DNA of 5,476 bases from an uncultured Rubellimicrobium sp. (GTDB taxonomy: Bacteria; Pseudomonadota; Alphaproteobacteria; Rhodobacterales; Rhodobacteraceae): positions 1 to 5,476 of the forward strand of contig CADCUU010000177.1 of the NCBI GenBank assembly GCA_902805995.1. Reading direction: 5' to 3'. A model generated the notes under the pieces. The model searched no databases, was not told the DNA's origin, and saw only the letters and a program-made list of their open reading frames with translations. The position numbers and the translations under genes are program-made. Shown here piece by piece: positions 1 to 5,476 of this stretch (its first letter is position 1; the number at the start of each line of letters is the position of its first letter).

Positions 1-123
1 GCGGACACCAAGTACCGCCCCTGCCCCCTTCTCGTAAAATACGTCGAAGCCGGCTGGCTCGGCCGCAAGACCAAGCGCGGCTTCTACGACTACCGCGGCG
101 ACACACCGGTCCCGACGCGGTGA
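1..123 (+). CDS. hbd: 3-hydroxybutyryl-CoA dehydrogenase, C-terminal end (5' part outside window)
   Basis: Frame 1 is open from the left edge to TGA at 121-123 and encodes the last 40 residues of the protein. The visible block [19 protein letters not shown] followed by RGFYDY is the characteristic C-terminal end of the 3-hydroxyacyl-CoA dehydrogenase family, where the helical dimerisation/substrate domain finishes in a G(R/K)K-x-RGFY(D/N)Y motif. The family oxidises (S)-3-hydroxyacyl-CoA to 3-ketoacyl-CoA with NAD(P)+ in the cytoplasm. The short single-domain form acting on 3-hydroxybutyryl-CoA is the usual one with this ending, and that choice is inferred because the Rossmann domain lies outside the window. 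A multifunctional FadB-like or PaaH-type enzyme cannot be fully excluded. It is convergent with the next gene and not part of the minus-strand operon. Confidence 0.85.
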   Translation, partial: ADTKYRPCPLLVKYVEAGWLGRKTKRGFYDYRGDTPVPTR

Positions 124-298
124 GGGAGGGCAGGACTGCTACGGCCACCGCAGCCCTTTCAGCGGACCAAACGGCAGCAAGAGCCACTGCGACAGTCCGA
201 ACGCCCGGATCTTATGCACCGCGCACGCTGTCGGCTACTCTGGCAAGAGAACGTCGGCATCGGCCAGGAGTGCCGCAGGCCATGCATAGGGACTTGGG
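124..298. other. intergenic gap between convergent genes, nothing convincing in it
   Basis: This 175-nt gap lies between the stop of the dehydrogenase gene (+) and the stop of the small hypothetical gene (-). I looked for a bidirectional terminator, which would be expected here, and found only 4-5 bp inverted pairs with no adjoining T or A run. An open frame on the plus strand starts just upstream at 120, but its alanine/arginine/threonine-rich translation has no protein-like character and it lacks a ribosome binding site. Confidence 0.5.
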
Positions 299-652
299 CT
301 AACTGCGTCTCACTTCCGGACCGTTGTTGAATGCGTCGAGCGGGTGAACATCGTGAATGTCACTCTCCCGCTTGTTGGGATAGTACTTCTTCTTCCACTT
401 TAATTCGTAAAACAGAGTCCCGTGGATTCCGCGCGTGTCTCTCTTGAGGACACGCCGCGCCCACATCGCTTGCCACTCGCTCTCCCACAGATCCTCCTGT
501 GCTTCTGAGGATCGCGCCATGTAGTCCTCGATGAACTCGACATCCTGGCCTTCCGCCGGGAAGATGCGAGCGAACAGGGCGTCGGATGCCTCGAAGCAGT
601 CGTAGGCACAGTTCTCGGCGCCATCTATGACCAGAACTGTCTTGAAGCTCAC
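299..652 (-). CDS. small uncharacterised protein (about 117 aa)
   Basis: I do not recognise a named family. The frame extends upstream to an ATG at 742, but I chose the GTG at 652-650. It follows a strong GAGGAG Shine-Dalgarno (664-659) with a 6-nt spacer, and the 30 extra upstream residues are arginine/proline-rich and unlike the rest. From this start the protein looks soluble and globular, with no signal peptide or membrane segment. It opens with a beta-strand-like KTVLVIDGAENC (4-15), followed by an acidic EGQDVEFIEDYM block (34-45), a tryptophan-bearing helix (53-66) and a basic, aromatic RGIHGTLFYELKWKKKYYP block (74-92). Its GC content is about 56% by hand count, clearly below the neighbouring genes. 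It sits 105 nt downstream of ptsH on the same strand, so it may be read through from the operon or transcribed independently. The coherent, protein-like composition supports a real gene. Function is unknown. Confidence 0.72.
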   Translation of the reverse strand: MSFKTVLVIDGAENCAYDCFEASDALFARIFPAEGQDVEFIEDYMARSSEAQEDLWESEWQAMWARRVLKRDTRGIHGTLFYELKWKKKYYPNKRESDIHDVHPLDAFNNGPEVRRS

Positions 653-658
653 CGCGGG

Positions 659-664
659 CTCCTC
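659..664 (-). promoter_or_regulatory. ribosome binding site deciding the GTG start at 652
   Basis: GAGGAG on the minus strand, 6 nt before GTG at 652-650. No comparable motif precedes the longer-frame ATG codons at 742 and 739, so this site favours the shorter 117-residue product. Confidence 0.6.
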
Positions 665-757
665 GTCACTCGCTCGTCTTGTAGACGGAAGTTGACGAGG
701 TGGCGCCATTCGTGCCTCGCTGCACGGGCGCGAGATCATCACGCAATTGAAAGCCCC

Positions 758-1027
758 TCAGTCCTCTTCGCCGAACTTTTCTCCCACCAGCGCCGCGATG
801 GCCTCCATCAGCGCCTCGGCCTGCGGGCCCTCGGTCTCCACCTCGATGTCGCTGCCGTTGCCGGCGGCCAGCATCAGGAGGCCCATGATGCTGTCGCCCG
901 AGCTGGACATGCCGTCGCGCGAGACGGTGGCGCTGGCGTCATGCGCCTCCACCACCTCCACGAGCCGCGCCGAGGCCCGGGCGTGCAGCCCCTTGATGTT
1001 GAGGATCCTCAGGCGCCGAGCGGCCAT
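758..1027 (-). CDS. ptsH: HPr phosphocarrier protein of the regulatory PTS
   Basis: This is an 89-residue protein, the normal HPr length. The active-site motif GLHARAS (13-19) places the phosphorylated histidine at His15. The regulatory motif GDSIMGLLMLAA (44-55) places the HprK target at Ser46. Both match classical HPr numbering exactly. HPr takes phosphate from enzyme I (absent from this window) on His15 and passes it to EIIA proteins; phosphorylation of Ser46 by HprK modulates this. The ATG at 1027-1025 overlaps the TGA of the EIIA gene by one base (TGATG). No strong Shine-Dalgarno precedes it, so its translation is probably coupled to EIIA. With no sugar permease genes nearby and hprK in the same operon, the role is most likely signalling rather than sugar uptake. 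Confidence 0.96.
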   Translation of the reverse strand: MAARRLRILNIKGLHARASARLVEVVEAHDASATVSRDGMSSSGDSIMGLLMLAAGNGSDIEVETEGPQAEALMEAIAALVGEKFGEED

Positions 1028-1440
1028 CAGTGGCCCACGGCGCGGTCGAGATCCTCGCCCACGATCTGGCTGTCGATGTACTTCCGCCCCGCTTCCATCG
1101 CCGCCCCCACCGCGTCCGGCACGGACTTGCGCCGCGACTTGGCGAGCTTGATGAGCATGGGCAGGTTCGCCCCATAAAGAATGCGCCGGTTGGACGGCCC
1201 GCAGGCCCGCAACGACAGGTTCGACGGCGATCCGCCGAACATGTCCGTCACAACCACCACGCCGTCGCCCTCGTCCACGGCGTCGGCCGCGTCACAGATC
1301 TCGCGCTGCTTGGCCGCGCGGTCGTCCTCCGGCATGATGGTGATGGCCCGCACGCCCGGCTGCCGCCCGACGACATGCTCCACGGCGGACAGATACTCCG
1401 TCGCGAGGCCCCCATGGGCCACGATCACGATACCGATCAT
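1027..1440 (-). CDS. PTS EIIA component, mannose/fructose (EIIA-Man) family
   Basis: This 137-residue stand-alone EIIA of the mannose superfamily is often called ManX or PtsM in alphaproteobacteria. The N-terminus MIGIVIVAHGGLA carries the phosphorylatable His9, equivalent to His10 of E. coli EIIAB-Man. DMFGGSPSN (66-74) is the family's second hallmark, near the active site. I chose ATG at 1440-1438 because the beta strand with the active-site histidine begins immediately; an in-frame GTG at 1458 would add six residues (VGDPYP) foreign to the fold. There is no fused EIIB domain and no EIIC/EIID gene here, so the protein probably ends a regulatory phosphorelay and contacts other proteins in its two phosphorylation states. 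It lies 75 nt after rapZ and overlaps ptsH by one base. Its own Shine-Dalgarno is poor: a G-run 10 nt upstream. Confidence 0.93.
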   Translation of the reverse strand: MIGIVIVAHGGLATEYLSAVEHVVGRQPGVRAITIMPEDDRAAKQREICDAADAVDEGDGVVVVTDMFGGSPSNLSLRACGPSNRRILYGANLPMLIKLAKSRRKSVPDAVGAAMEAGRKYIDSQIVGEDLDRAVGH

Positions 1441-1515
1441 CGGGTAGGGGTCCCCCACGGCGCGGTCATGGCAGTCATTCCTTGCGGACCATCGTCCTGA
1501 TGCCGGTTCACGTCG

Positions 1516-2451
1516 TCATCCCCGCGCCGCGCCTGCGGCATCGGCACGCCGCTCCAGTTCCCGGTGCCGTTTAGACACCCGCCACCCTTCTTCCGCAAGG
1601 GCCTGGGAGAGCCTTTCCACAAGCATGACGGAACGGTGTTGCCCACCCGTGCACCCCAATCCGATGGCAAGATGCGACTTCCCTTCCTCCCGATAGGCTG
1701 GCAGCAGCAGGAGCACGAGGTCCCGAAGCCGCGACAGGAACGGCTCGAACCGCGGATCGGCCTCCACATAGGCCGCGACCTCAGGGTCCCGCCCGTCAAG
1801 GGGCCGGAGTCGCTCGTCCCAATGCGGGTTGCGCAGGAACCGGCAGTCCATCGCGATATCGAGGCCCGCAGGCAGTCCCCGCTTGTAGGAAAAGCTCTCC
1901 AGGCTCACCGACAGCGGACGCCCGCCCGGCGGCGCGAACCACCGCTCCACGGCGGCGCGCAGGTCGTGGGGTGAAAGGTCGCTCGTGTCGATCAGCACAT
2001 CCGCCCGCGCCCTGATCGGGGCCAGCAGCGCCCGCTCGATCCCGATCCCCGTGGCGGGTGCGCCGTCCGGCGACAGCGGATGCGGCCGCCGCGTCTCGGA
2101 AAACCGGCGCAGCAGCACCACGTCGCTCGCATCGAGGAACAGGATCTCCGCAGGCTCCCCGAACATCTCGGCCAGCCGCTGCGGCGTCCCGGCCAGCTTC
2201 TCGGCCTTGAAGTCGCGGTTCCGCACATCGAGCCCCAGCGCCAGCGGCTTCTCCAGCGGCGGCCCCTTGGCCAGGCGCGGCAGCAGCGACAGGGGCAGGT
2301 TGTCGATCACCTCAAAGCCCAGATCCTCCAGCGCCCGCACGGCGGTGGATCGTCCCGCCCCCGACGGCCCCGTCACCAGCACGATGCGCCGGGACCCCTC
2401 CGGCCGGGCCGGGCACTGGGGCGAGGGAAGGGGCGCAAGGGCGCGCGTCAT
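1516..2451 (-). CDS. rapZ: RapZ-family nucleotide-binding protein (YvcJ/YhbJ)
   Basis: This is a 311-residue protein; family members are usually about 280-300, and the excess lies in a proline-rich N-terminus and an alanine/arginine-rich C-terminal tail. The Walker A loop is GPSGAGRS (28-35), followed by the [11 protein letters not shown] stretch (43-53), a GLDVR segment (73-77), SFSYKRGLP (186-194) and the C-terminal signature [10 protein letters not shown] (266-275). All are diagnostic for RapZ. The N-terminal domain binds ATP/GTP. In E. coli the C-terminal domain binds the sRNAs GlmY/GlmZ and guides RNase E to GlmZ, controlling glucosamine-6-phosphate synthase. Those sRNAs are enterobacterial, so the partner here is unknown. 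The ATG at 2451 overlaps the hprK stop (ATGA), with GAGGA 4 nt upstream. Its position between hprK and the PTS carriers suggests a link to carbon or envelope-precursor status, which is an inference. Confidence 0.96.
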   Translation of the reverse strand: MTRALAPLPSPQCPARPEGSRRIVLVTGPSGAGRSTAVRALEDLGFEVIDNLPLSLLPRLAKGPPLEKPLALGLDVRNRDFKAEKLAGTPQRLAEMFGEPAEILFLDASDVVLLRRFSETRRPHPLSPDGAPATGIGIERALLAPIRARADVLIDTSDLSPHDLRAAVERWFAPPGGRPLSVSLESFSYKRGLPAGLDIAMDCRFLRNPHWDERLRPLDGRDPEVAAYVEADPRFEPFLSRLRDLVLLLLPAYREEGKSHLAIGLGCTGGQHRSVMLVERLSQALAEEGWRVSKRHRELERRADAAGAARG

Positions 2452-2900
2452 GGGGTCCTCGGTGGGGCAGGCTCCGCACGGCCCGCTTTAAGGAATTGAA
2501 GGATGGGGCCGCCGAAGGTTCCGTTCAAGGGCTTCCGCAGGAGCGGGAGCGTAACGTTCAAAAGCGTGACGCTGCGCCACGGCGGCAGCCGCTCCCCTTC
2601 GACCTCGCCCAGGTCCGCCACGACGACGACTTCCGCCTCCTCCACCGCCTCGGCCCGCAGGATTCCCACGCCCCGCGCCTCGATCAGCCCCCGGATCGCC
2701 ACCGGGCAACGCGCCATCAGCCGCCCTTCCCTGGCCCAAAGCTCCGTCCGGTCATCCGCCACCAGCCCGCACCCCCAGGCCATCAGCTCCAGCCCCAGCG
2801 CCGACTTCCCCGCCCCCGACGCCCCGCGAATCAGCACCGCCCGCCCTTCCCAGGCAACGCAGGTGGCGTGCAGGACCAGGGGCGTGCCGCTCTGGGTCAA
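2448..2900 (-). CDS. hprK: HPr(Ser) kinase/phosphorylase, short alphaproteobacterial form
   Basis: This 150-residue protein corresponds to only the C-terminal catalytic domain of the approximately 310-residue HprK of Firmicutes. That is the standard architecture in alphaproteobacteria, not a truncation. The Walker A loop is GASGAGKS (26-33), LVADDRTEL (46-54) follows, and the family signature region [13 protein letters not shown] (69-81) contains the conserved Glu74, Arg76 and Gly77. The enzyme phosphorylates HPr on Ser46 with ATP and may reverse the reaction; the substrate is encoded three genes downstream. The start is a TTG at 2900-2898 preceded by GGAGGAG with a 6-nt spacer. The nearby ATG at 2919 is in another frame. 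The TGA overlaps the rapZ ATG, so the two are probably translationally coupled. It follows chvG after a 97-nt gap. Confidence 0.94.
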   Translation of the reverse strand: MTQSGTPLVLHATCVAWEGRAVLIRGASGAGKSALGLELMAWGCGLVADDRTELWAREGRLMARCPVAIRGLIEARGVGILRAEAVEEAEVVVVADLGEVEGERLPPWRSVTLLNVTLPLLRKPLNGTFGGPILQFLKAGRAEPAPPRTP

Positions 2901-2906
2901 CGCCCG

Positions 2907-2913
2907 CTCCTCC
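2907..2913 (-). promoter_or_regulatory. ribosome binding site deciding the TTG start of hprK
   Basis: GGAGGAG on the minus strand, near-perfect to the anti-Shine-Dalgarno and 6 nt before TTG at 2900-2898. It supports the unusual start codon, since no in-frame ATG or GTG has equivalent support near the N-terminus expected from the family. Confidence 0.65.
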
Positions 2914-2996
2914 CGACATGATCGATCGCGACCCTGAGGAGCCCGCCCAACAGGGACGCCGAGGCCGCCCAGCTCATCCGCTCCGTCCCGCCCGGC

Positions 2997-4790
2997 TCAC
3001 ACCGGCAGGCCCACCACGAATCGCGCGCCCAGCGGGTCCGACCCCGGCTCGGCATCGGTCGGCCGGATGTTCTCCGCCCAGATCACGCCCCCATGCGCTT
3101 CCACGATCTGCTTCGATATGGCGAGCCCCAGCCCCGAATTGTTGCCGAACTGCCCCTCGGGACGCTCCGAATAGAACCGCTGAAAGATCTTGGACAGCGC
3201 GTCTTCGGGAATGCCGGGCCCGGTATCCTCCACCACGACGACCACCCGGTTCTCGCGCCGCCGCGCCCAGACCCGGATCGCGTCCCCGTCCTCGCAAAAC
3301 GAGATCGCGTTGGAGATGAGGTTCACGAACACCTGCGCGAGCCGCCCTTCCAGCCCCTGCACCACGATGGGCTGCGCCGGCAGGTCGGCGCTGAAATCGA
3401 CGCCCTTCGCCCGCGCCTCCTCCCCCAGGAAATCATCCAGGGAGGCCAGCGTCTTGAGGAGGTCGAACGGCCGCTCCTCCTCCTTCACCAGCTCGCTGTC
3501 GAGCCGCGACGCGTTGGAGATGTCCGACACCAGCCGGTCGAGCCGGCGCACGTCGTGCTCGATGATGTCCAAAAGCTTCTGCCGCTGGTCGTCCCGCTTG
3601 GCGAAGGGAAAGCTCCCCACGGCGGACCGGAGCGAGGCGAGCGGGTTCTTGATCTCGTGCGCGACATCCGCGGCGAACTGCTCGTTGGCCTCGATCCGCT
3701 CGTAAAGCGCCGACACCATGCCCCGCAGCGCCGCCGACAGCCGCCCTATCTCGTCGGGCCGCGCGCTCAGGTCCGGGATGCGCACCCGCGACGGCGACAT
3801 GGACATGGCGTTCCGGTCCCGCCCCGCCTCCGCCGCCGCCGCCAGCTCCGACAGCGGGTTCGCGATGGTCGACGCCAGCACGAGGCTCAGCCCGATGGAC
3901 ACGAGCACGCCCACCACGAACATTCGCAGCACCTGCTCGCGCTCCTGCCGGACCAGCGCGTCGATCTCTCCCGCCGCGCTGCGCAGCGCCACAACGCCGA
4001 CGGTCTGCTCGTCGTGGAACACGGGCACCGCCACGGTAAAGACCATGCGCCCCGCCTGATCGGGCACGTTCTCGTGCTGGACGTCCCCTTCCAGGGCCAG
4101 CGCCACCATCGCGGCCGGGATGGCCAGCTCCGGCGGTCCCGCTTCGGCCGGCGGTTGCGCGGCCGAGGTCGTCCACCGGGCCATCGCCTCCCAGACCGAG
4201 TTCAGGAAGTTGGTGAGCGCCGTCCCGTCCGTCTCGGGCTCCGGACCCACGGTCCCCGTGCCCACGGCGGTGCGGTCCATGAACCGGCCCTCCGCATCGA
4301 ACAGGAACGCCTGCGCCCCCGCCGGAAGGTCCAGCCCGGCAAAGGCCTCCCTGGCCGCGTCCACGTCAAGCCTGCTCAGGTCCGCGGCGACGCCGGCCGT
4401 CAGCCGCGCTTCCACCACATCGGCCACGAGCTCGGCCTGGCCCTCCAGTCCCCGCTTGCTCTGGGTGATCAGCAGGTCGCGCGACGGCGTCAGCCACAGC
4501 ATCCCCGCGACCAGCAGGATCAGCGCCACGAGGTTGAAGACAACGATCTTGCGCGCCAGCGGCGACCGCTGGAGCGTCACGAACCGCCGCAGCCGCGTCC
4601 GCTTCTCCCGGCGATCGCCCGCACCCCCGAACGGGGCCACCCAGTCCTCGCCCAGCAACAGGTCGCCGTCCGGCGCGTCGCCGAGCCGCCGCGGCCCCTC
4701 GCGGCCCCCCAGGGCCCGCAGCGCCCGGCGCACCGAGTTGAGGTCCCGCACATCGATCGGATGAGGCGTTTCCTCGGACTCCGCGCTCAT
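2997..4790 (-). CDS. chvG: sensor histidine kinase ChvG (ExoS/BvrS family)
   Basis: This is a 597-residue inner-membrane kinase, close to the rhizobial ChvG/ExoS length. A charged cytoplasmic N-terminus of about 80 residues is followed by membrane segment 1 (82-101), a periplasmic sensing domain of about 185 residues (102-288), membrane segment 2 (289-309) and a HAMP linker (about 309-365). The H-box DVAHEIKNPL (375-384) carries the phosphorylated His378. The ATPase domain has the N-box around VNLISNA (489-495), the G1 box EDTGPGIPE (521-529), the F-box IFQRFY (535-540) and the G2 box NNSGLGLAISK (550-560), so all catalytic elements are intact. It phosphorylates ChvI. In related bacteria this pair controls envelope, exopolysaccharide, acid-stress and host-interaction genes. 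ATG at 4790 lies 3 nt after the chvI stop, indicating co-transcription. The periplasmic repressor ExoR of rhizobia is not encoded here. Confidence 0.95.
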   Translation of the reverse strand: MSAESEETPHPIDVRDLNSVRRALRALGGREGPRRLGDAPDGDLLLGEDWVAPFGGAGDRREKRTRLRRFVTLQRSPLARKIVVFNLVALILLVAGMLWLTPSRDLLITQSKRGLEGQAELVADVVEARLTAGVAADLSRLDVDAAREAFAGLDLPAGAQAFLFDAEGRFMDRTAVGTGTVGPEPETDGTALTNFLNSVWEAMARWTTSAAQPPAEAGPPELAIPAAMVALALEGDVQHENVPDQAGRMVFTVAVPVFHDEQTVGVVALRSAAGEIDALVRQEREQVLRMFVVGVLVSIGLSLVLASTIANPLSELAAAAEAGRDRNAMSMSPSRVRIPDLSARPDEIGRLSAALRGMVSALYERIEANEQFAADVAHEIKNPLASLRSAVGSFPFAKRDDQRQKLLDIIEHDVRRLDRLVSDISNASRLDSELVKEEERPFDLLKTLASLDDFLGEEARAKGVDFSADLPAQPIVVQGLEGRLAQVFVNLISNAISFCEDGDAIRVWARRRENRVVVVVEDTGPGIPEDALSKIFQRFYSERPEGQFGNNSGLGLAISKQIVEAHGGVIWAENIRPTDAEPGSDPLGARFVVGLPV

Positions 4791-4793
4791 GGC

Positions 4794-5476
4794 TTATTCT
4801 TCGTTGTAACGGTAGCCGATCCCGTACAGCGTCTCGATGGCCGAAAAGTCGTCGTCGGCCGTGCGCATCTTCTTGCGAAGGCGCTTGATGTGGCTGTCGA
4901 TGGTCCGGTCGTCCACATAGACCTGGTCGTCATAGGCCACATCCATGAGCTGATCGCGCGACTTCACGAATCCGGGCCGCTGCGCGAGCGCCTGCAGCAG
5001 CAGGAACTCCGTCACCGTCAGCGACACGTCCTTGCCCTTCCACTTCACCGCGTGCCGCAAGGGGTCCATCACGAGGTTCCCGCGCACCATGATCCGCGTC
5101 TCGGCCTCGGGCTCGCCGGCGGCGTCGGCGGCCTGCACCTCCTGGCGGCGCAGCAGCGCGCGGATGCGCTCCACCAGCAGCCGCTGGGAGAAGGGCTTCT
5201 TGACATAGTCGTCCGCGCCCATGCGCAGGCCCAGCACCTCGTCGATCTCGTCATCCTTGGAGGTGAGGAAGATCACGGGGATCGAGGACTTCTGCCGCAG
5301 CCGCTGCAGGAGGTCCATCCCGTCCATCCGCGGCATCTTGATGTCGAGCACCGCAAGCTCCGGCATCCGCTTCGTGAACGCCTCCAGCGCCGACTGGCCG
5401 TCGCTGTAGGTTTCCACTTCGAAGCCCTCGGCCTCAAGGGTCATGGAAACGGAGGTCAGGATGTTCCTGTCGTCGT
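4794..5476 (-). CDS. chvI: response regulator ChvI (OmpR/PhoB type), 5' end outside window
   Basis: The frame runs open from the right edge to TAA at 4796-4794. It gives 226 complete codons, so only roughly the first ten are missing. Translation does not begin at the ATG at 5444: the ten codons before it ([10 protein letters not shown]) continue the receiver-domain start, including the acidic pair that binds Mg2+. The phosphoacceptor Asp is in [11 protein letters not shown] (codon 5345-5343); LTSKDDE holds the conserved Thr/Ser, and VKKPF the conserved Lys. A linker then leads to an OmpR-type winged-helix domain (visible residues about 128-222) with [11 protein letters not shown], the recognition-helix region [15 protein letters not shown] and the C-terminal wing GIGYRY. 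It is a DNA-binding transcription factor activated by ChvG. It is the most upstream operon gene visible, so the main promoter should lie beyond the right edge. Confidence 0.96.
   Translation of the reverse strand, partial: DDRNILTSVSMTLEAEGFEVETYSDGQSALEAFTKRMPELAVLDIKMPRMDGMDLLQRLRQKSSIPVIFLTSKDDEIDEVLGLRMGADDYVKKPFSQRLLVERIRALLRRQEVQAADAAGEPEAETRIMVRGNLVMDPLRHAVKWKGKDVSLTVTEFLLLQALAQRPGFVKSRDQLMDVAYDDQVYVDDRTIDSHIKRLRKKMRTADDDFSAIETLYGIGYRYNEE

Noticed and set aside
716..734. Inverted repeat CTCGC / GCGAG with a 9-nt loop downstream of ptsH, as a terminator
   Set aside because: The stem is only 5 bp and is not followed by a T run on the minus strand; hairpins of this size are expected by chance in GC-rich DNA.
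653..742. N-terminal extension of the small hypothetical gene to ATG at 742
   Set aside because: The added 30 residues are arginine/proline/serine-rich and unlike the rest. The GTG at 652 has a far better Shine-Dalgarno.
1456..1458. GTG as the EIIA start, adding six residues
   Set aside because: The family begins directly with the first beta strand (MIGIVIVAHG), and no Shine-Dalgarno is well placed for the GTG.
1030..1500. 156-codon open frame on the plus strand opposite the EIIA gene
   Set aside because: It is antisense to a certain gene, rich in His/Arg/Pro, and shows no family motif; a GC-rich shadow frame.
2917..2919. ATG as an alternative start for hprK
   Set aside because: It is not in the hprK frame (19 nt offset from the TTG) and leads to an unrelated translation.
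3433..4176. 247-codon minus-strand frame inside chvG
   Set aside because: It is an alternate frame of chvG, made almost entirely of Arg/Gly/Ala, while the chvG frame carries every kinase motif.
4120..4764. 214-codon plus-strand frame opposite the 5' part of chvG
   Set aside because: It is a Ser/Arg/Pro-rich antisense shadow without a ribosome site or recognisable domain.
1..5476. CRISPR arrays, tRNA/rRNA genes, insertion sequences, long direct or inverted repeats
   Set aside because: I saw no regularly spaced repeats, no cloverleaf-like or rRNA-like stretches, and no transposase motifs on either strand; the space is nearly filled by recognisable genes.

Overview
The window looks like chromosomal DNA from a GC-rich alphaproteobacterium, most likely Rhodobacterales (Roseobacter/Rhodobacter group). 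The basis is the gene order on the minus strand: chvI, chvG, a short hprK, rapZ, a mannose-type EIIA and HPr. This is a known alphaproteobacterial arrangement that joins an envelope/acid-stress two-component system to an incomplete regulatory phosphotransferase system (PTS). Two short HprK-like hallmarks support the placement: HprK has only the C-terminal kinase domain, and HPr carries both His15 and Ser46.

Layout, left to right. Positions 1-123 (+) hold the last 40 codons of a 3-hydroxybutyryl-CoA dehydrogenase. Positions 124-298 are a gene-free gap between convergent genes, without a convincing terminator. Positions 299-652 (-) hold an unrecognised protein of about 117 residues. It probably starts at a GTG behind a good Shine-Dalgarno sequence and has visibly lower GC (about 56% by hand count) than its neighbours. 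From 758 to the right edge everything is on the minus strand and closely packed. Read in the direction of transcription (right to left): chvI (its first few codons lie beyond the window), chvG (3-nt gap), hprK (TTG start), rapZ (ATGA overlap), EIIA-Man, ptsH (TGATG overlap).

How the genes work together. ChvG is a membrane sensor kinase that phosphorylates the response regulator ChvI. HprK would phosphorylate HPr on Ser46. An EI encoded elsewhere would phosphorylate HPr on His15, and HPr would pass that phosphate to EIIA-Man His9. No EI or sugar permease (EIIB/C/D) is present here, so this branch is likely regulatory rather than for transport. RapZ is an ATP/GTP-binding protein whose target in this lineage cannot be read from the sequence.

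Most of the window is a conserved, recognisable locus. The less explained parts are the low-GC small protein beside ptsH and two short open frames that fill the only sizeable gaps of the operon and end exactly on the start codon of the next gene.
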